Of a stretch of 64,000 nucleotides of DNA, positions 30,878 to 39,418 are shown in pieces; the stretch's first letter is position 1, and every line of letters begins with the position of its first letter. Position numbers and translations under genes: made by a program. The notes beneath the pieces are model-generated. The model searched no databases and was not told the DNA's origin. It saw only the letters and a program-made list of their open reading frames with translations. Source of the DNA: Trinickia mobilis (GTDB lineage Bacteria; Pseudomonadota; Gammaproteobacteria; Burkholderiales; Burkholderiaceae); contig NZ_JAFLRF010000003.1 of NCBI RefSeq assembly GCF_017315705.1, positions 62,001 through 126,000 on the forward strand, read 5' to 3'.

Positions 30878-31819
30878 CTAGCTCGGTGACTCATGCGCCG
30901 GCGGATTCAAATACGCGTCCAACTCGCCGGACACCGTGTTGAAACGCTCGATCAGAAAGTCCAGCAGCGCGCGCACGCGCGGCGCCATATACCGGTTGCG
31001 TTGATAGATCGCGTGCACGGGCGCATCGGGAGAGCGCCACTCCGGCATCACCACGCTCAAGCGGCCGGCGCGCAGGTCGGCGCCGATGTCCCAGATCGAC
31101 TTCATCGCGATGCCGTAGCCCGCCACGGCCCATTCGCGCGCGACGGCGCCGTCGTTGGTTTCGCGGGCGGCGGCCAGGGGCACCGTATACGCGGCCATTT
31201 CTTCGCCTCGCGCGAAATGCCACTCGTTGGTGAAACCGCTGGCTGTGCCGATGCACGGGAACCGTTCGAGGTCGCGCGGATGTCCGGGCGTTCCATGTTT
31301 CGCGAGATATTCCGGCGAGGCGCACAGCACGCGCCGGTTCGACGCGAGGCGCCGCGCGACGAGCGCGCTATCCGGCGGAACGCCGAAGCGGACTGCAAGA
31401 TCGAGATCGTCCTGCAACAAATTCGCCAGCGAATCGGACAACACCAGCCCGAACGTGACTTCCGGGTAGTGCTGGTTGAACTCGTCGAGCCAGCCCTTGA
31501 GGACGTGGCGGCCGAAGTCGGACGTCGCCGAAATCCGCACCTTGCCGCGCACGACGGTGCTGCCGGCCTGCAGTGCCGCGTGTGCGTCGTCGAGCGCTTG
31601 CAGCGCCAGCTGACAGTGCGCGAGGTACATCCTGCCTTCTTCGGTGAGCCGCAACTGGCGAGTCGTGCGCTCGAAGAGCCGCGTGTGCAGGGCGGCTTCC
31701 AGTTTCACGAGCCGCGCGCTCGCCGCGGCGGGGGAAAGACCGAGCTTGCGGCCTGCCGCCGAAAGTCCACCGAGGTTCGCCGCTTCTACGAAGAGCCGGA
31801 TGTCGCCAAGGTTGTCCAC
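30878..31819 (-). CDS. LysR-family transcriptional regulator
   Basis: A protein of 313 residues. Winged helix at the N-terminus (IRLFVEAANLGGLSAAGRKL, then LSPAAASARLVKLEAALHTR) and a LysR substrate domain (VRISATSDFGRHVLKGWLDE, DLDLAVRFGVPPDS, ASNRRVLCASPEYLAKHG). It reads away from the glyoxalase-like gene and towards the SDR gene. The same composite motif stands in both promoter regions, so it probably regulates both. Ligand unknown. Confidence 0.9.
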   Translation of the reverse strand: MDNLGDIRLFVEAANLGGLSAAGRKLGLSPAAASARLVKLEAALHTRLFERTTRQLRLTEEGRMYLAHCQLALQALDDAHAALQAGSTVVRGKVRISATSDFGRHVLKGWLDEFNQHYPEVTFGLVLSDSLANLLQDDLDLAVRFGVPPDSALVARRLASNRRVLCASPEYLAKHGTPGHPRDLERFPCIGTASGFTNEWHFARGEEMAAYTVPLAAARETNDGAVAREWAVAGYGIAMKSIWDIGADLRAGRLSVVMPEWRSPDAPVHAIYQRNRYMAPRVRALLDFLIERFNTVSGELDAYLNPPAHESPS

Positions 31820-31835
31820 GATATTTCCGTTTCGT

Positions 31836-31869
31836 TTGAAATTGATTCAAAGCCTACGCCAATTATCAA
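31836..31869 (+). promoter_or_regulatory. 34-bp composite element in the LysR/glyoxalase intergenic region
   Basis: TTGAAATTGATTCAA (31836-31850), five bases, then ACGCCAATTATCAA (31856-31869). It matches the SDR-upstream element at 14 of 15 positions in the first part and 14 of 14 in the second, with unrelated spacer bases. Confidence 0.65.
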
Positions 31870-31918
31870 GCGACAGCGTGGTATGCAGAATGCGGACATC
31901 GACAGTCACTGCAACATC

Positions 31919-32320
31919 ATGAAGCTCGATCACGCCACGATCGTTACCCAGGATCTCGAAGCCGCGCGGCATTTCTTTTGCGCGGTCGCGGGCCTGACCG
32001 ACGGCTGCCGGCCGCCGTTCGGCGTCGGCGGCCATTGGCTCTACGCCGATGGGCGGCCCGTCATTCACCTCGTCGAAGCGACCGTGCCGTCGCTCGAAGG
32101 CAGAGCCGCGCCGCGCATCGATCATGTTGCGTTTCGTGTCGACGATGGCAGCGAGTGGCGCGCGCTGCTCGGTCGCCTGCACGCGAACCGCGTTCCGTTT
32201 GAAGCCGCCGAGGTGCCGCTCACCGGCGAGCTGCAGCTGTTCGTCGCGCTCGGTCCGGGCGTCGCCGTCGAGTTCGTGACCCGGCTCGATCGATTTTTCG
32301 AAAGAGACTTTCGGGGATAA
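31919..32320 (+). CDS. VOC (glyoxalase-like) family protein
   Basis: A protein of 133 residues. MKLDHATIVTQDLEAARHFF, GGHWLYADGRPVIHL and PRIDHVAFRVDDGSE have the repeated beta-alpha-beta layout and metal-ligand His/Glu positions of a vicinal oxygen chelate fold. Possible dioxygenase, glyoxalase or resistance role. It reads divergently from a LysR gene and shares that regulator's candidate site. The start MKLDHATIV was chosen over an ATG 12 codons upstream on family length. Confidence 0.82.
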   Translation: MKLDHATIVTQDLEAARHFFCAVAGLTDGCRPPFGVGGHWLYADGRPVIHLVEATVPSLEGRAAPRIDHVAFRVDDGSEWRALLGRLHANRVPFEAAEVPLTGELQLFVALGPGVAVEFVTRLDRFFERDFRG

Positions 32321-32351
32321 TGCGCACGAGCCCATTCGTCTTGTCCCTCCC

Positions 32352-33020
32352 ATGCGCGTGCTGATTTCGAGCGGTCGTCTCGTCTGCGTCCTGTTCATTT
32401 GGGCGGCCATCGTCAACGGCATCGTCGCCAAATGGGGCAACCCTGCCTTCGCGCTTTCCAATTATTTCAGCTATTTCACGAACATCAGCAATCTGTTTGC
32501 GTCGGCGGTGCTGCTGGCAGGCGTAGTCAGGAACGGGAGGCCCGCGTCGCGCACGGTCGATAGGTTGCGCGCGGCTGCGACGGTCTACTTGCTCGTGACC
32601 GGCATCGTCTACGCGCTGCTGCTCGCGCCGATCGACGCGGTGACGCACGCGACGCCCACGTTCAACAACTGGGTGCTGCATAGGGTCATGCCGACGGCGA
32701 TGGTGGCGGACTGGCTGATCGAGCCGCCGCGCACGCGCATACGCCTGCGCGAAGCGTGGGTGCTGCTGCTGTTCCCGATCCTCTACGTCGGCTATACGCT
32801 GGTTCGCGGCGCGTTGGTCGGCTGGTACCCGTATCCGTTTCTCGATCCGCAGAGCAACGGTTATCGCTTCGTCGTCGAACATCTGCTGCTGATCACGGGC
32901 GGTTCGATACCGCTCATCGCGGGGATCGTCTGGCTGGGCGCGCCCGTCGACGCCCGCACGACCCACCGCGGCGCCGATGCGACGCGCACGCGAGGCGCCG
33001 ATTCCGACGCGCCGACATAA
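32352..33020 (+). CDS. Pr6Pr (FAR-17a/AIG1-like) membrane protein
   Basis: A protein of 222 residues with six hydrophobic helices. The segments NYFSYFTNISNLFASAVLLA, TFNNWVLHRVMPTAMVADWL and WYPYPFLDPQSNGY are the conserved loops of the Pr6Pr group, which resembles eukaryotic AIG1/androgen-induced membrane hydrolases. No bacterial function is established. The C-terminal ~30 residues are Thr/Ala/Asp-rich. It follows the glyoxalase-like gene by 31 nt. Confidence 0.82.
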   Translation: MRVLISSGRLVCVLFIWAAIVNGIVAKWGNPAFALSNYFSYFTNISNLFASAVLLAGVVRNGRPASRTVDRLRAAATVYLLVTGIVYALLLAPIDAVTHATPTFNNWVLHRVMPTAMVADWLIEPPRTRIRLREAWVLLLFPILYVGYTLVRGALVGWYPYPFLDPQSNGYRFVVEHLLLITGGSIPLIAGIVWLGAPVDARTTHRGADATRTRGADSDAPT

Positions 33021-33057
33021 TCCGGCGCCGCAGCCGGCAGGCGCCGGCGCACCGGCC

Positions 33058-33225
33058 TCATGCCCCGAGCAGCGCGCCGCTGCGGACCGGCCGGATGCCC
33101 GTGACGCGCCCGAGCGGCGCGCCGGCCGTCACGAAGCGGATCGCGCGCCGCATGTACAGCACGCCTTCGGTGTGGCTGCACACGGTGGTGGTGTCGCGTC
33201 GTACGCGCGTATGATCAAACGCCAT
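33058..33225 (-). CDS. Possible small hypothetical protein (55 aa)
   Basis: A minus-strand frame beginning MAFDHTRVRRDTTTVCSHTE and ending RPVRSGALLGA. Balanced amino acid composition, unlike the Arg-rich shadows around it, but no recognised family and no clear ribosome-binding site. It may be the remnant of a gene. It sits in the 280-nt gap before the YceH-like gene, which otherwise shows nothing. Confidence 0.25.
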   Translation of the reverse strand: MAFDHTRVRRDTTTVCSHTEGVLYMRRAIRFVTAGAPLGRVTGIRPVRSGALLGA

Positions 33226-33300
33226 GAACGCCGCATGAGACTGGAGTAAGCGCTGAAGCGCTAACTCCAGCCGACAAAAACCCACGCACCCCCACCACAT

Positions 33301-34017
33301 ATGAACTCCACTCCCGAAGTTTCCCCGCCGCGACCCATTCGCATCCTGAGCCCGCTGGAGGCTCGCGTGCTGGGCGTGCTGGTCGAAAAGCAGCACACGG
33401 TGCCGGACACGTACCCGCTCTCGCTCAACGCGCTGACTTCAGGCTGCAACCAGAAGACCGCGCGCGCTCCGGTGATGAACGCGACCGAAGCCGAGGTGCT
33501 CAACGCAATCGAGGATCTCAAGCACCTGAGCCTGGTCTTCGAAGGCAGCAGCAGCCGCGTGCCGCGCTTCGAGCACAACCTGAACCGCGTGCTCGGCATT
33601 CCGAGCCAGGCCGGCGCGTTACTGACGGTGCTGATGCTGCGCGGTCCGCAGACCGCGGCCGAGCTGCGGCTCAACTCCGCGCGTCTGCATGCGTTTGCCG
33701 ATGCGTCGTCGGCCGAGGCGTTTCTGGAGGAACTCGGAGAGCGCGATCCGCCGCTCGTCGTCAAGTTGCCGCGCGCGCTCGGCGAACGCGAAAGCCGCTG
33801 GGCGCATCTGCTGTGCGGCGAGGCGAGCGTGCCCGCGGGCGCGGGCGATGCGGCGCCGGGCGCCGTCGTCGACCTGGCAGTCTCACTCGACGAATTCGAC
33901 GCGCTGAAAAGCGAGCAAAAGCGCCTGGCCGCCGAAGTGGGGCGGCTTCAGGCGCTCGTCGAGCACATGGCGGCTGAACTGGGGATCTCGCTCGACAAGA
34001 TCGGCGAGCGGTCATAG
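33301..34017 (+). CDS. YceH-like UPF0502 (DUF480) protein
   Basis: A protein of 238 residues. ILSPLEARVLGVLVEKQHTV and TYPLSLNALTSGCNQKTARAP are typical of the DUF480/UPF0502 family, which has two winged-helix domains; GALLTVLMLRGPQTAAELRL marks the second. A C-terminal coiled coil follows (SEQKRLAAEVGRLQALVEHM). Function unknown; DNA binding is plausible from the fold. Length is normal for the family. Confidence 0.88.
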   Translation: MNSTPEVSPPRPIRILSPLEARVLGVLVEKQHTVPDTYPLSLNALTSGCNQKTARAPVMNATEAEVLNAIEDLKHLSLVFEGSSSRVPRFEHNLNRVLGIPSQAGALLTVLMLRGPQTAAELRLNSARLHAFADASSAEAFLEELGERDPPLVVKLPRALGERESRWAHLLCGEASVPAGAGDAAPGAVVDLAVSLDEFDALKSEQKRLAAEVGRLQALVEHMAAELGISLDKIGERS

Positions 34018-34150
34018 CGTCCGCCGCGCGCGTGCGAGCCGCGAAATAAAACGCGGCAAAAGCTATGCTTTCTTAGATCCGCGATGCGGCGAGGACGGAT
34101 TCACGCGGAATCCGCCCGGCATGCCGCTCTCCAACCGCGCGAGGCGAAGG

Positions 34151-35470
34151 ATGGATGGACGCGTTCGCGACGACACGGCGCCCTCGACGATAACGGGGCG
34201 CACGAAGCTCGCGATTCGGGAAGTGCTGGAAGGGCGCCGCAAGGGCCTGTCGATGATCGTGCCGCTGGCGGGCCCGGCGGTGGTCGTGTCGGTGGCCTAC
34301 ATGGACCCGGGTAACTTCGCGACCAACATCCAGGCCGGCGCGCGCTACGGCTATGCGCTCCTGTGGGTCGTGCTGCTGGCGAACGTCGTCGCGATGCTGT
34401 TCCAGGCGCTCTCGGCGAAGCTCGGCATCGTCACCGGCAAGAACCTCGCCGAACTGTGCCGCGCATATTTCCCGATGCCGCTCGTGCTGCTGATGTGGGG
34501 CGTGAGCGAGATCGCCGCGATGGCGACCGATCTGGCCGAGTTCCTCGGCGGCGCGATCGGCCTGTCGCTGCTGTTTCACGTGCCGCTCGCCGCCGGCATG
34601 ATCGTCACGGCAATCGTCACCTATGTGCTGCTGCTGTTCGAGAAGGCGGGCTTCCGGCCGCTCGAGCTTGCGATCGGCGCGCTGGTCGGCATCATCGGGC
34701 TCTCGTATGTCGCCGAGCTGTTCATCACGAACGTGGCGTGGCACGGCGTATTCGGCGGCATGTTCTCGCTCCATCTGCCCGACGCGGACGCGGTGATGAT
34801 CGCGGTCGGCATCATCGGCGCGACCGTGATGCCGCACGCCCTGTTCCTGCACTCGGGCCTCACGCAAAGCCGCGCGATCGCTTACACGCCCGACGAGCAA
34901 CGCACGCTCGTGAAGTTCTCCGACATCGAAGTCGTCATCGCACTGACGGTGGCGGGGCTCATCAACATGGCGATGGTGATCATGGCGTCGGCCGCGTTTC
35001 ATGCGGGCCATCCGGACGTCGCCGAGATCCAGACCGCTTATCACACGCTCGCGCCGCTGCTTGGCATCGGCGCGGCCGGAATCTTCCTGCTCGCGCTGAT
35101 CGCATCGGGCATTTCGAGCTCGGTCGTCGGGACCATGGCGGGGCAGATGATCATGCAGGGCTTCGTCGGCTTTCAGATTCCGCTCTGGCTGCGACGCGTC
35201 ATCACGATGGTGCCGAGCGTCGTGGTCGTGGCGATGGGCGTGGACGCGACGCGCGCGCTCGTCATCAGCCAAGTCGTGCTGAGTCTGGCGCTGCCGTTTC
35301 CGATGGCGACCCTGGTTTGGTTCAGCTGCCGGCGCAGCGTGATGGGCGAGCACACCAACTCGGTGTTGCTGGCGGTGACGGCGAGTGTCGCCGCGGCCGG
35401 CGTTTTGGCGTTGAACGTCATTCTCGTGCTGCAGACGTTCGGCGTGAACACCCCGGGGTTGCCGAGCTGA
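34151..35470 (+). CDS. mntH: NRAMP-family manganese/iron transporter MntH
   Basis: A protein of 439 residues from the ATG at 34151, which follows GAGGCGAAGG; an ATG ten codons upstream is possible. Eleven hydrophobic helices and the NRAMP signatures VAYMDPGNFATNI in helix 1 and GATVMPHALFLHSG in helix 6 are intact, including the metal-binding D/N and M residues. Proton-coupled uptake of Mn2+ and other divalent ions at the inner membrane. It stands alone; I could not identify an MntR site with confidence. Confidence 0.92.
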   Translation: MDGRVRDDTAPSTITGRTKLAIREVLEGRRKGLSMIVPLAGPAVVVSVAYMDPGNFATNIQAGARYGYALLWVVLLANVVAMLFQALSAKLGIVTGKNLAELCRAYFPMPLVLLMWGVSEIAAMATDLAEFLGGAIGLSLLFHVPLAAGMIVTAIVTYVLLLFEKAGFRPLELAIGALVGIIGLSYVAELFITNVAWHGVFGGMFSLHLPDADAVMIAVGIIGATVMPHALFLHSGLTQSRAIAYTPDEQRTLVKFSDIEVVIALTVAGLINMAMVIMASAAFHAGHPDVAEIQTAYHTLAPLLGIGAAGIFLLALIASGISSSVVGTMAGQMIMQGFVGFQIPLWLRRVITMVPSVVVVAMGVDATRALVISQVVLSLALPFPMATLVWFSCRRSVMGEHTNSVLLAVTASVAAAGVLALNVILVLQTFGVNTPGLPS

Positions 35471-35641
35471 CGAGGCGGCCTTGCCGCACGAATCGCGCGG
35501 GGCGGACATTCTTACACTTGATGAAATGGTCTCTTGTTCACTCGGGGATTTTTACGGCTCGTTTCAGAGCCTATTCTTGAGCCGTTCGCCAAGGACTTTG
35601 CGTTCGAAGCGGTTCAGAAATCATCCATCGAGGTAAGAATC

Positions 35642-35968
35642 ATGAAGACCCATCTGTTTGCCGTGGCTGCCGCCGCCGTGCTGCTTTCCGCGCCGCTCGC
35701 TTCGTTCGCGCAGCAATCGAATGCGCCGCTTACGCGCGCCGAAGTGCGTGCGCAGCTTATCGAAGCGGAGAAGGCCGGCTACACCGCCAACGACAACCTC
35801 ACCTATCCCGCCGACGTGCAGACCGTCGAAGCGAAGATTGCCGCGGCGGACGGCCAGGCGCAGCCGGTAAAGACGGGCTATGGCCCGGCGCTTGGCGGCA
35901 CGTCGCAGTCGGGCGCGACCCGGGCTGTGTCGAACGGCGGCACGAAGCCGCTCTATTTCGGCCAATGA
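35642..35968 (+). CDS. DUF4148-domain secreted protein
   Basis: A protein of 108 residues with a signal peptide (MKTHLFAVAAAAVLLSAPLA-SFAQ) and the DUF4148 core PLTRAEVRAQLIEAEKAGYT. DUF4148 proteins are abundant in Burkholderia and Paraburkholderia and often respond to stress; function unknown. The start follows GAGGTAAG. A strong hairpin directly after the gene probably ends its transcript. Confidence 0.88.
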   Translation: MKTHLFAVAAAAVLLSAPLASFAQQSNAPLTRAEVRAQLIEAEKAGYTANDNLTYPADVQTVEAKIAAADGQAQPVKTGYGPALGGTSQSGATRAVSNGGTKPLYFGQ

Positions 35969-35982
35969 TGCAGTACGGTCGC

Positions 35983-36009
35983 AGCGGGACGCCACGCGGG
36001 CGTCCCGCT
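35983..36009 (+). terminator. Strong hairpin after the DUF4148 gene
   Basis: AGCGGGACGCC pairs perfectly with GGCGTCCCGCT around an ACGCG loop. No T-run follows, so this may be a transcript-stabilising hairpin or a Rho-independent terminator with poor tail. Confidence 0.5.
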
Positions 36010-36361
36010 GTGTCTGCGCGTCGAACCGGCGCGCAATCGCCCGCTAAAGCGCCGCATTGCCATTCCCGCATTCCCCCCGATTCCTCCGCCGGGATCGCTG
36101 CTTCCGTCTCTCCGCTTCCCCCTCCGTTAGGCGCAACTGTCGGCTTATCGTAAGATTCGGCCCTCGCCGGGCTTGAAATCCGCCCGTTCATCCAGCGCTC
36201 AAATATCCGCCTTAACAGATTCACACTAAGCGTATACACGCGGTCGGAGACGGCGAATCCCGGTTTGACGCGGATATAAGCGCTATGACATGCGCTGCAT
36301 GCTCCTGGCCCGATGGGACGTGATGTCACGTTCGCCTAACCTTCGCTACGGCAAAGTGCAA

Positions 36362-36565
36362 ATGACGAGGCTGATAGAAAAGCGCGTCGCACAAGCGCAA
36401 GAAAAAAAGCAGCCGACGCTTCTGAAACGACGAGACGCACAACGACTCGCCCGTCCCCAAGACGTTGCTGACAAGCCTAAGCCTCTCAAGAAAACGCCGG
36501 GCCGCCCCAAGTTTTCCGCCCCGCAGGAAGTCCTCTTGGGGGATTGCCCCCTCGGGGGGGCCTGA
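36362..36565 (+). CDS. Doubtful small basic protein ending in repeat sequence
   Basis: 67 codons (MTRLIEKRVAQAQEKKQPTL...). Lys/Arg-rich, no recognised family and a weak ribosome-binding site. Its last ~25 codons fall in a degenerate relative of the dispersed CCCCAAG/CCCCCTCGGGGGG repeat, so the frame may be chance. The rest of the 693-nt gap 35969-36661 holds no gene I can support. Confidence 0.25.
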   Translation: MTRLIEKRVAQAQEKKQPTLLKRRDAQRLARPQDVADKPKPLKKTPGRPKFSAPQEVLLGDCPLGGA

Positions 36566-36570
36566 CGCGC
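36500..36570 (+). repeat. Degenerate, rearranged relative of the dispersed repeat
   Basis: CCGGGCCGCCCCAAG (36498-36512) and CCCCCTCGGGGGGG (36547-36560) match two blocks of the leader-ORF repeat but the sequence between them differs and no gene start follows on the expected strand. Confidence 0.4.
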
Positions 36571-36661
36571 AGCGGCAGGTCTGGGGGCGCTATTAGATTC
36601 GAGACAAACCTGATGACGGTCCGCAGCGGCCGTTTCAGCATGCTGATAAAGGAGCAAGCTC

Positions 36662-38047
36662 ATGAGTGATACCCAGGCGCAGCCGGTCGTCGGCGTCGGC
36701 GCGGAAACAGACTTCGGCACCAAGGGATTCATCGATCGATATTTCGGCATTTCCTCGCGCGGCAGCACGCAGCGTCAGGAAATCGTCGCGGGCGTCACCA
36801 CGTTTCTGGCGATGGTCTATTCGGTGTTCGTCGTGCCCGGCATGTTCGGCAAGGCCGGTTTCGACATGAGCGCCGTGTTCGTCGCCGTCTGTCTGACTAC
36901 GGCCTTCGGCTCGCTGTTGATGGGCCTGTGGGCGAAGCTGCCGATCGCGATCGGCTGCGCGATTTCGCTCACCGCGTTTACCGCGTTCGGCCTCGTGCTC
37001 GGCAAGGGCCTGCATCCGACCGTGGCGCTCGGCGCCGTGTTCCTGATGGGGCTCGTGTTCACGGGCATTTCCGTCACCGGCGTGCGCTCGTGGATTCTGC
37101 GCAATCTGCCCGCGGGCGTGGCGCACGGCACCGGGATCGGCATCGGCTTGTTCTTGCTGTTGATCGCGTCGAACGACGTCGGTCTCGTCGTCAAGAACCC
37201 GGGCGCCGGCCTGCCGGTGTCGCTCGGGCATATCACGTCGTTCCCCGTGATCATGTCGGTGATCGGCCTCGCGGCGATCTTCGGTTTGGTCAAGCGCCGT
37301 GTGCCGGGCTCGATCCTGCTCGTGGTGATCGCGATTTCGGCGGCCGGCGTCGCGTTCGATCCGGACGTGAAGTTCCACGGCATCTTCGCGCTGCCGTCGC
37401 TCTCCGCGCCGGGCCATGCGTCGCTGATCGGCGCGATGGACATCAAGGGTGCGCTCTCGCTCGCGGTGCTGCCGAGCGTCCTGGCGCTCGTGATGACCGC
37501 CGTGTTCGACGCGACCGGCACGATCCGCGCGGTGGCGGGGCAGGCGGGCCAGCTCGACGAGAACGGCCGCATCATCAACGGCGGACGCGCGCTGACCGCG
37601 GATTCGCTGAGCTCGATCTTCTCCGGCTTCCTCGGCGGCGCACCGGCTGCGGCCTACATCGAATCGACAGTCGGCGTGGCCGCCGGTGCGAAGACGGGCC
37701 TCGCGGCGGCGGTGGTCGGCCTGCTGTTCCTGGTCGTGATGTTCTTTTCGCCGCTCGCGGGTCTTGTGCCGTCGTATGCGACCGCGCCGGCGCTGATGTA
37801 CGTCGGCCTCATGATGCTCTCCAGCGTGAGCAAGCTGCACATGGACGACATGGTCGACGCGATGTCCGGTCTCGTTTGCGCGGTGTTCATCGTGCTGACC
37901 GCCAACATCGTGACGGGCATCATGCTCGGCTTCTCGACGCTCGTGATCGGACGCGTGGTGAGCGGCGAGTTCCGCAAGCTCAACGTCGGCACGGTGGCGA
38001 TTGCTGCGGTTCTGGTGGCCTTCTACTTCGGAGGCTGGGCCATCTGA
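36662..38047 (+). CDS. NCS2-type purine permease (AzgA-like)
   Basis: A protein of 461 residues with about 13 hydrophobic helices. [40 protein letters not shown], and [20 protein letters not shown] followed by [20 protein letters not shown] are landmarks of the AzgA branch of the nucleobase:cation symporters, which take up hypoxanthine, guanine or adenine. GGAG lies nine bases ahead of the ATG. A Rho-independent terminator follows the gene. Confidence 0.9.
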   Translation: MSDTQAQPVVGVGAETDFGTKGFIDRYFGISSRGSTQRQEIVAGVTTFLAMVYSVFVVPGMFGKAGFDMSAVFVAVCLTTAFGSLLMGLWAKLPIAIGCAISLTAFTAFGLVLGKGLHPTVALGAVFLMGLVFTGISVTGVRSWILRNLPAGVAHGTGIGIGLFLLLIASNDVGLVVKNPGAGLPVSLGHITSFPVIMSVIGLAAIFGLVKRRVPGSILLVVIAISAAGVAFDPDVKFHGIFALPSLSAPGHASLIGAMDIKGALSLAVLPSVLALVMTAVFDATGTIRAVAGQAGQLDENGRIINGGRALTADSLSSIFSGFLGGAPAAAYIESTVGVAAGAKTGLAAAVVGLLFLVVMFFSPLAGLVPSYATAPALMYVGLMMLSSVSKLHMDDMVDAMSGLVCAVFIVLTANIVTGIMLGFSTLVIGRVVSGEFRKLNVGTVAIAAVLVAFYFGGWAI

Positions 38048-38138
38048 AGACGATTTCCGGGCGTTGCCGCGCGAGATGCCGCGGCGACGCATCGAGAGGA
38101 CGTTGTCTCCTCCACCATCATTTTCGTTGGTGGTCTTC

Positions 38139-38171
38139 AAGCCTGGGAACTCGCGTTTCCAGGCTCTTTTT
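38139..38171 (+). terminator. Rho-independent terminator of the purine permease gene
   Basis: AGCCTGGGAA pairs with TTTCCAGGCT around a short TCGCG-type loop (one mismatch), followed directly by CTTTTTATT. A second hairpin (CCACCA...TGGTGG) lies just upstream at 38112-38133. Confidence 0.75.
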
Positions 38172-38274
38172 ATTGGCGCTTTATCGGCGCGTCCGCCGAT
38201 CTTCATTGCGATAGGCGCTCTCCAACTTCAGACTTTGTGGTTGGCTGCCGTCGATTTGTCGTCCCTGCGAGCGT

Positions 38275-39405
38275 TCATTGTTTTGAAAGTGCGATATAGC
38301 GCGCGAGATGATGATCCTCGTCGCCGAGCTGATGGTCGATCATCACGAGACGCTTCGCGTAGTGGGCGAGCGGCAGCTCCCATGTCATGCCGACGGCGCC
38401 GTGCAGCTGCACGGCTTCGGTCGCGACGAGCGCGCCGACGCGGCCGATCGTGACCTTCGCCGCCGACAGCGCACGTTCGCGGACGAGGCGCCCGGCATCG
38501 AGCGCGGCGGCCGCGTTGATCACCGCCGAGCGCGCCTGTTCGATTTCGAGCGCGACATCGGCCATGCGGTGCTGCAACGCCTGGAAGCTGCCGATCGGCA
38601 CGCCGAATTGCTTGCGGGTGCGCAGATAGTCGAGCGTGTCGCGCTGCGCGACGTCCATCGCGCCGAGCGCTTCCGCGCACAACGCGAGCACGCCGAAGCC
38701 GAGCGCGGATTCCAGCGTTCGGAAGCCGGCGCCTTCGCTGTCGAGCAAGGCATCGGCGCCGAGCGGCGTGCCGGCAAGCGTGAGCTCGGCGGCGCGCCCG
38801 CCGTCGATCAGCGGATAGCCGCGCAAGGAAAGGCCCGGTGCATCGCGCGGCACGATGAAGAGCGAGATGCCGGCTTCATCGTCCACGGCGCCGCCCGTGC
38901 GCGCCGACACGACGAAGAAGTCCGCGTGCTCGCCGTGCGGCACGACGGCTTTCGCGCCCGAGAGCACCCAGCCGCCGCCGGCGCGAGCCGCACGGGTGAC
39001 GACGCGCGACGGTTCGTAGTGCGCGCCCGGCTCGCCATGCGCGAACGCGGCGACCGCGCTGCCGTCGATCAAGCCCGCAAGCCGCGTTTTTTGCGCATCG
39101 GTGCCTGCCGAGGAGACCGCACGCCCGGCCATCAGCGCGCCGAGAAACGGCTCGACGACGAGCCCGCGCCCCAGGCTCTCGAAGACCACGGCAATGTCGA
39201 ACGCGGCGCCGCCGAAACCGCCCTCGGCTTCGCTAAAGAGCGCGCCGACCGCGCCCAATTCTGCAAAACGCCGCCACATGCTGGGGCTATAGCCCGTTTC
39301 CGAGCCGGCGAGCTTGTTGCGCGTCTCGAACCCGTATTCGCCGGCAATGAAACGGTCGAGCGTATCCGCGAGCATGCGGCGGTCTTCGGAGTGCTGGAAG
39401 TTCAT
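38275..39405 (-). CDS. Acyl-CoA dehydrogenase (second of pair)
   Basis: A protein of 376 residues. RRFAELGAVGALFSEAEGGF, LTLAGTPLGADALLDSEGAG, RKQFGVPIGSFQALQHRMAD and QLHGAVGMTWELPLAHYAKR are typical of acyl-CoA dehydrogenases; the catalytic base region near TRKQFG is present but the family is divergent. Start MNFQHSEDRR at 39405 follows the upstream dehydrogenase stop by 13 nt. The paired enzymes probably form a heteromer acting on an unusual acyl-CoA, such as a ring or branched acid. Confidence 0.87.
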   Translation of the reverse strand: MNFQHSEDRRMLADTLDRFIAGEYGFETRNKLAGSETGYSPSMWRRFAELGAVGALFSEAEGGFGGAAFDIAVVFESLGRGLVVEPFLGALMAGRAVSSAGTDAQKTRLAGLIDGSAVAAFAHGEPGAHYEPSRVVTRAARAGGGWVLSGAKAVVPHGEHADFFVVSARTGGAVDDEAGISLFIVPRDAPGLSLRGYPLIDGGRAAELTLAGTPLGADALLDSEGAGFRTLESALGFGVLALCAEALGAMDVAQRDTLDYLRTRKQFGVPIGSFQALQHRMADVALEIEQARSAVINAAAALDAGRLVRERALSAAKVTIGRVGALVATEAVQLHGAVGMTWELPLAHYAKRLVMIDHQLGDEDHHLARYIALSKQ

Positions 39406-39418
39406 GGCCTCTGTTCCC

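Noticed and set aside
35983-36009. Riboswitch or small RNA after the DUF4148 gene
   Set aside because: Only a simple perfect hairpin is visible, with no conserved core of any riboswitch I know.
36635-38206. 523-codon minus-strand frame opposite the purine permease
   Set aside because: Composition of an antisense shadow; the plus-strand permease has 13 helices and family motifs.
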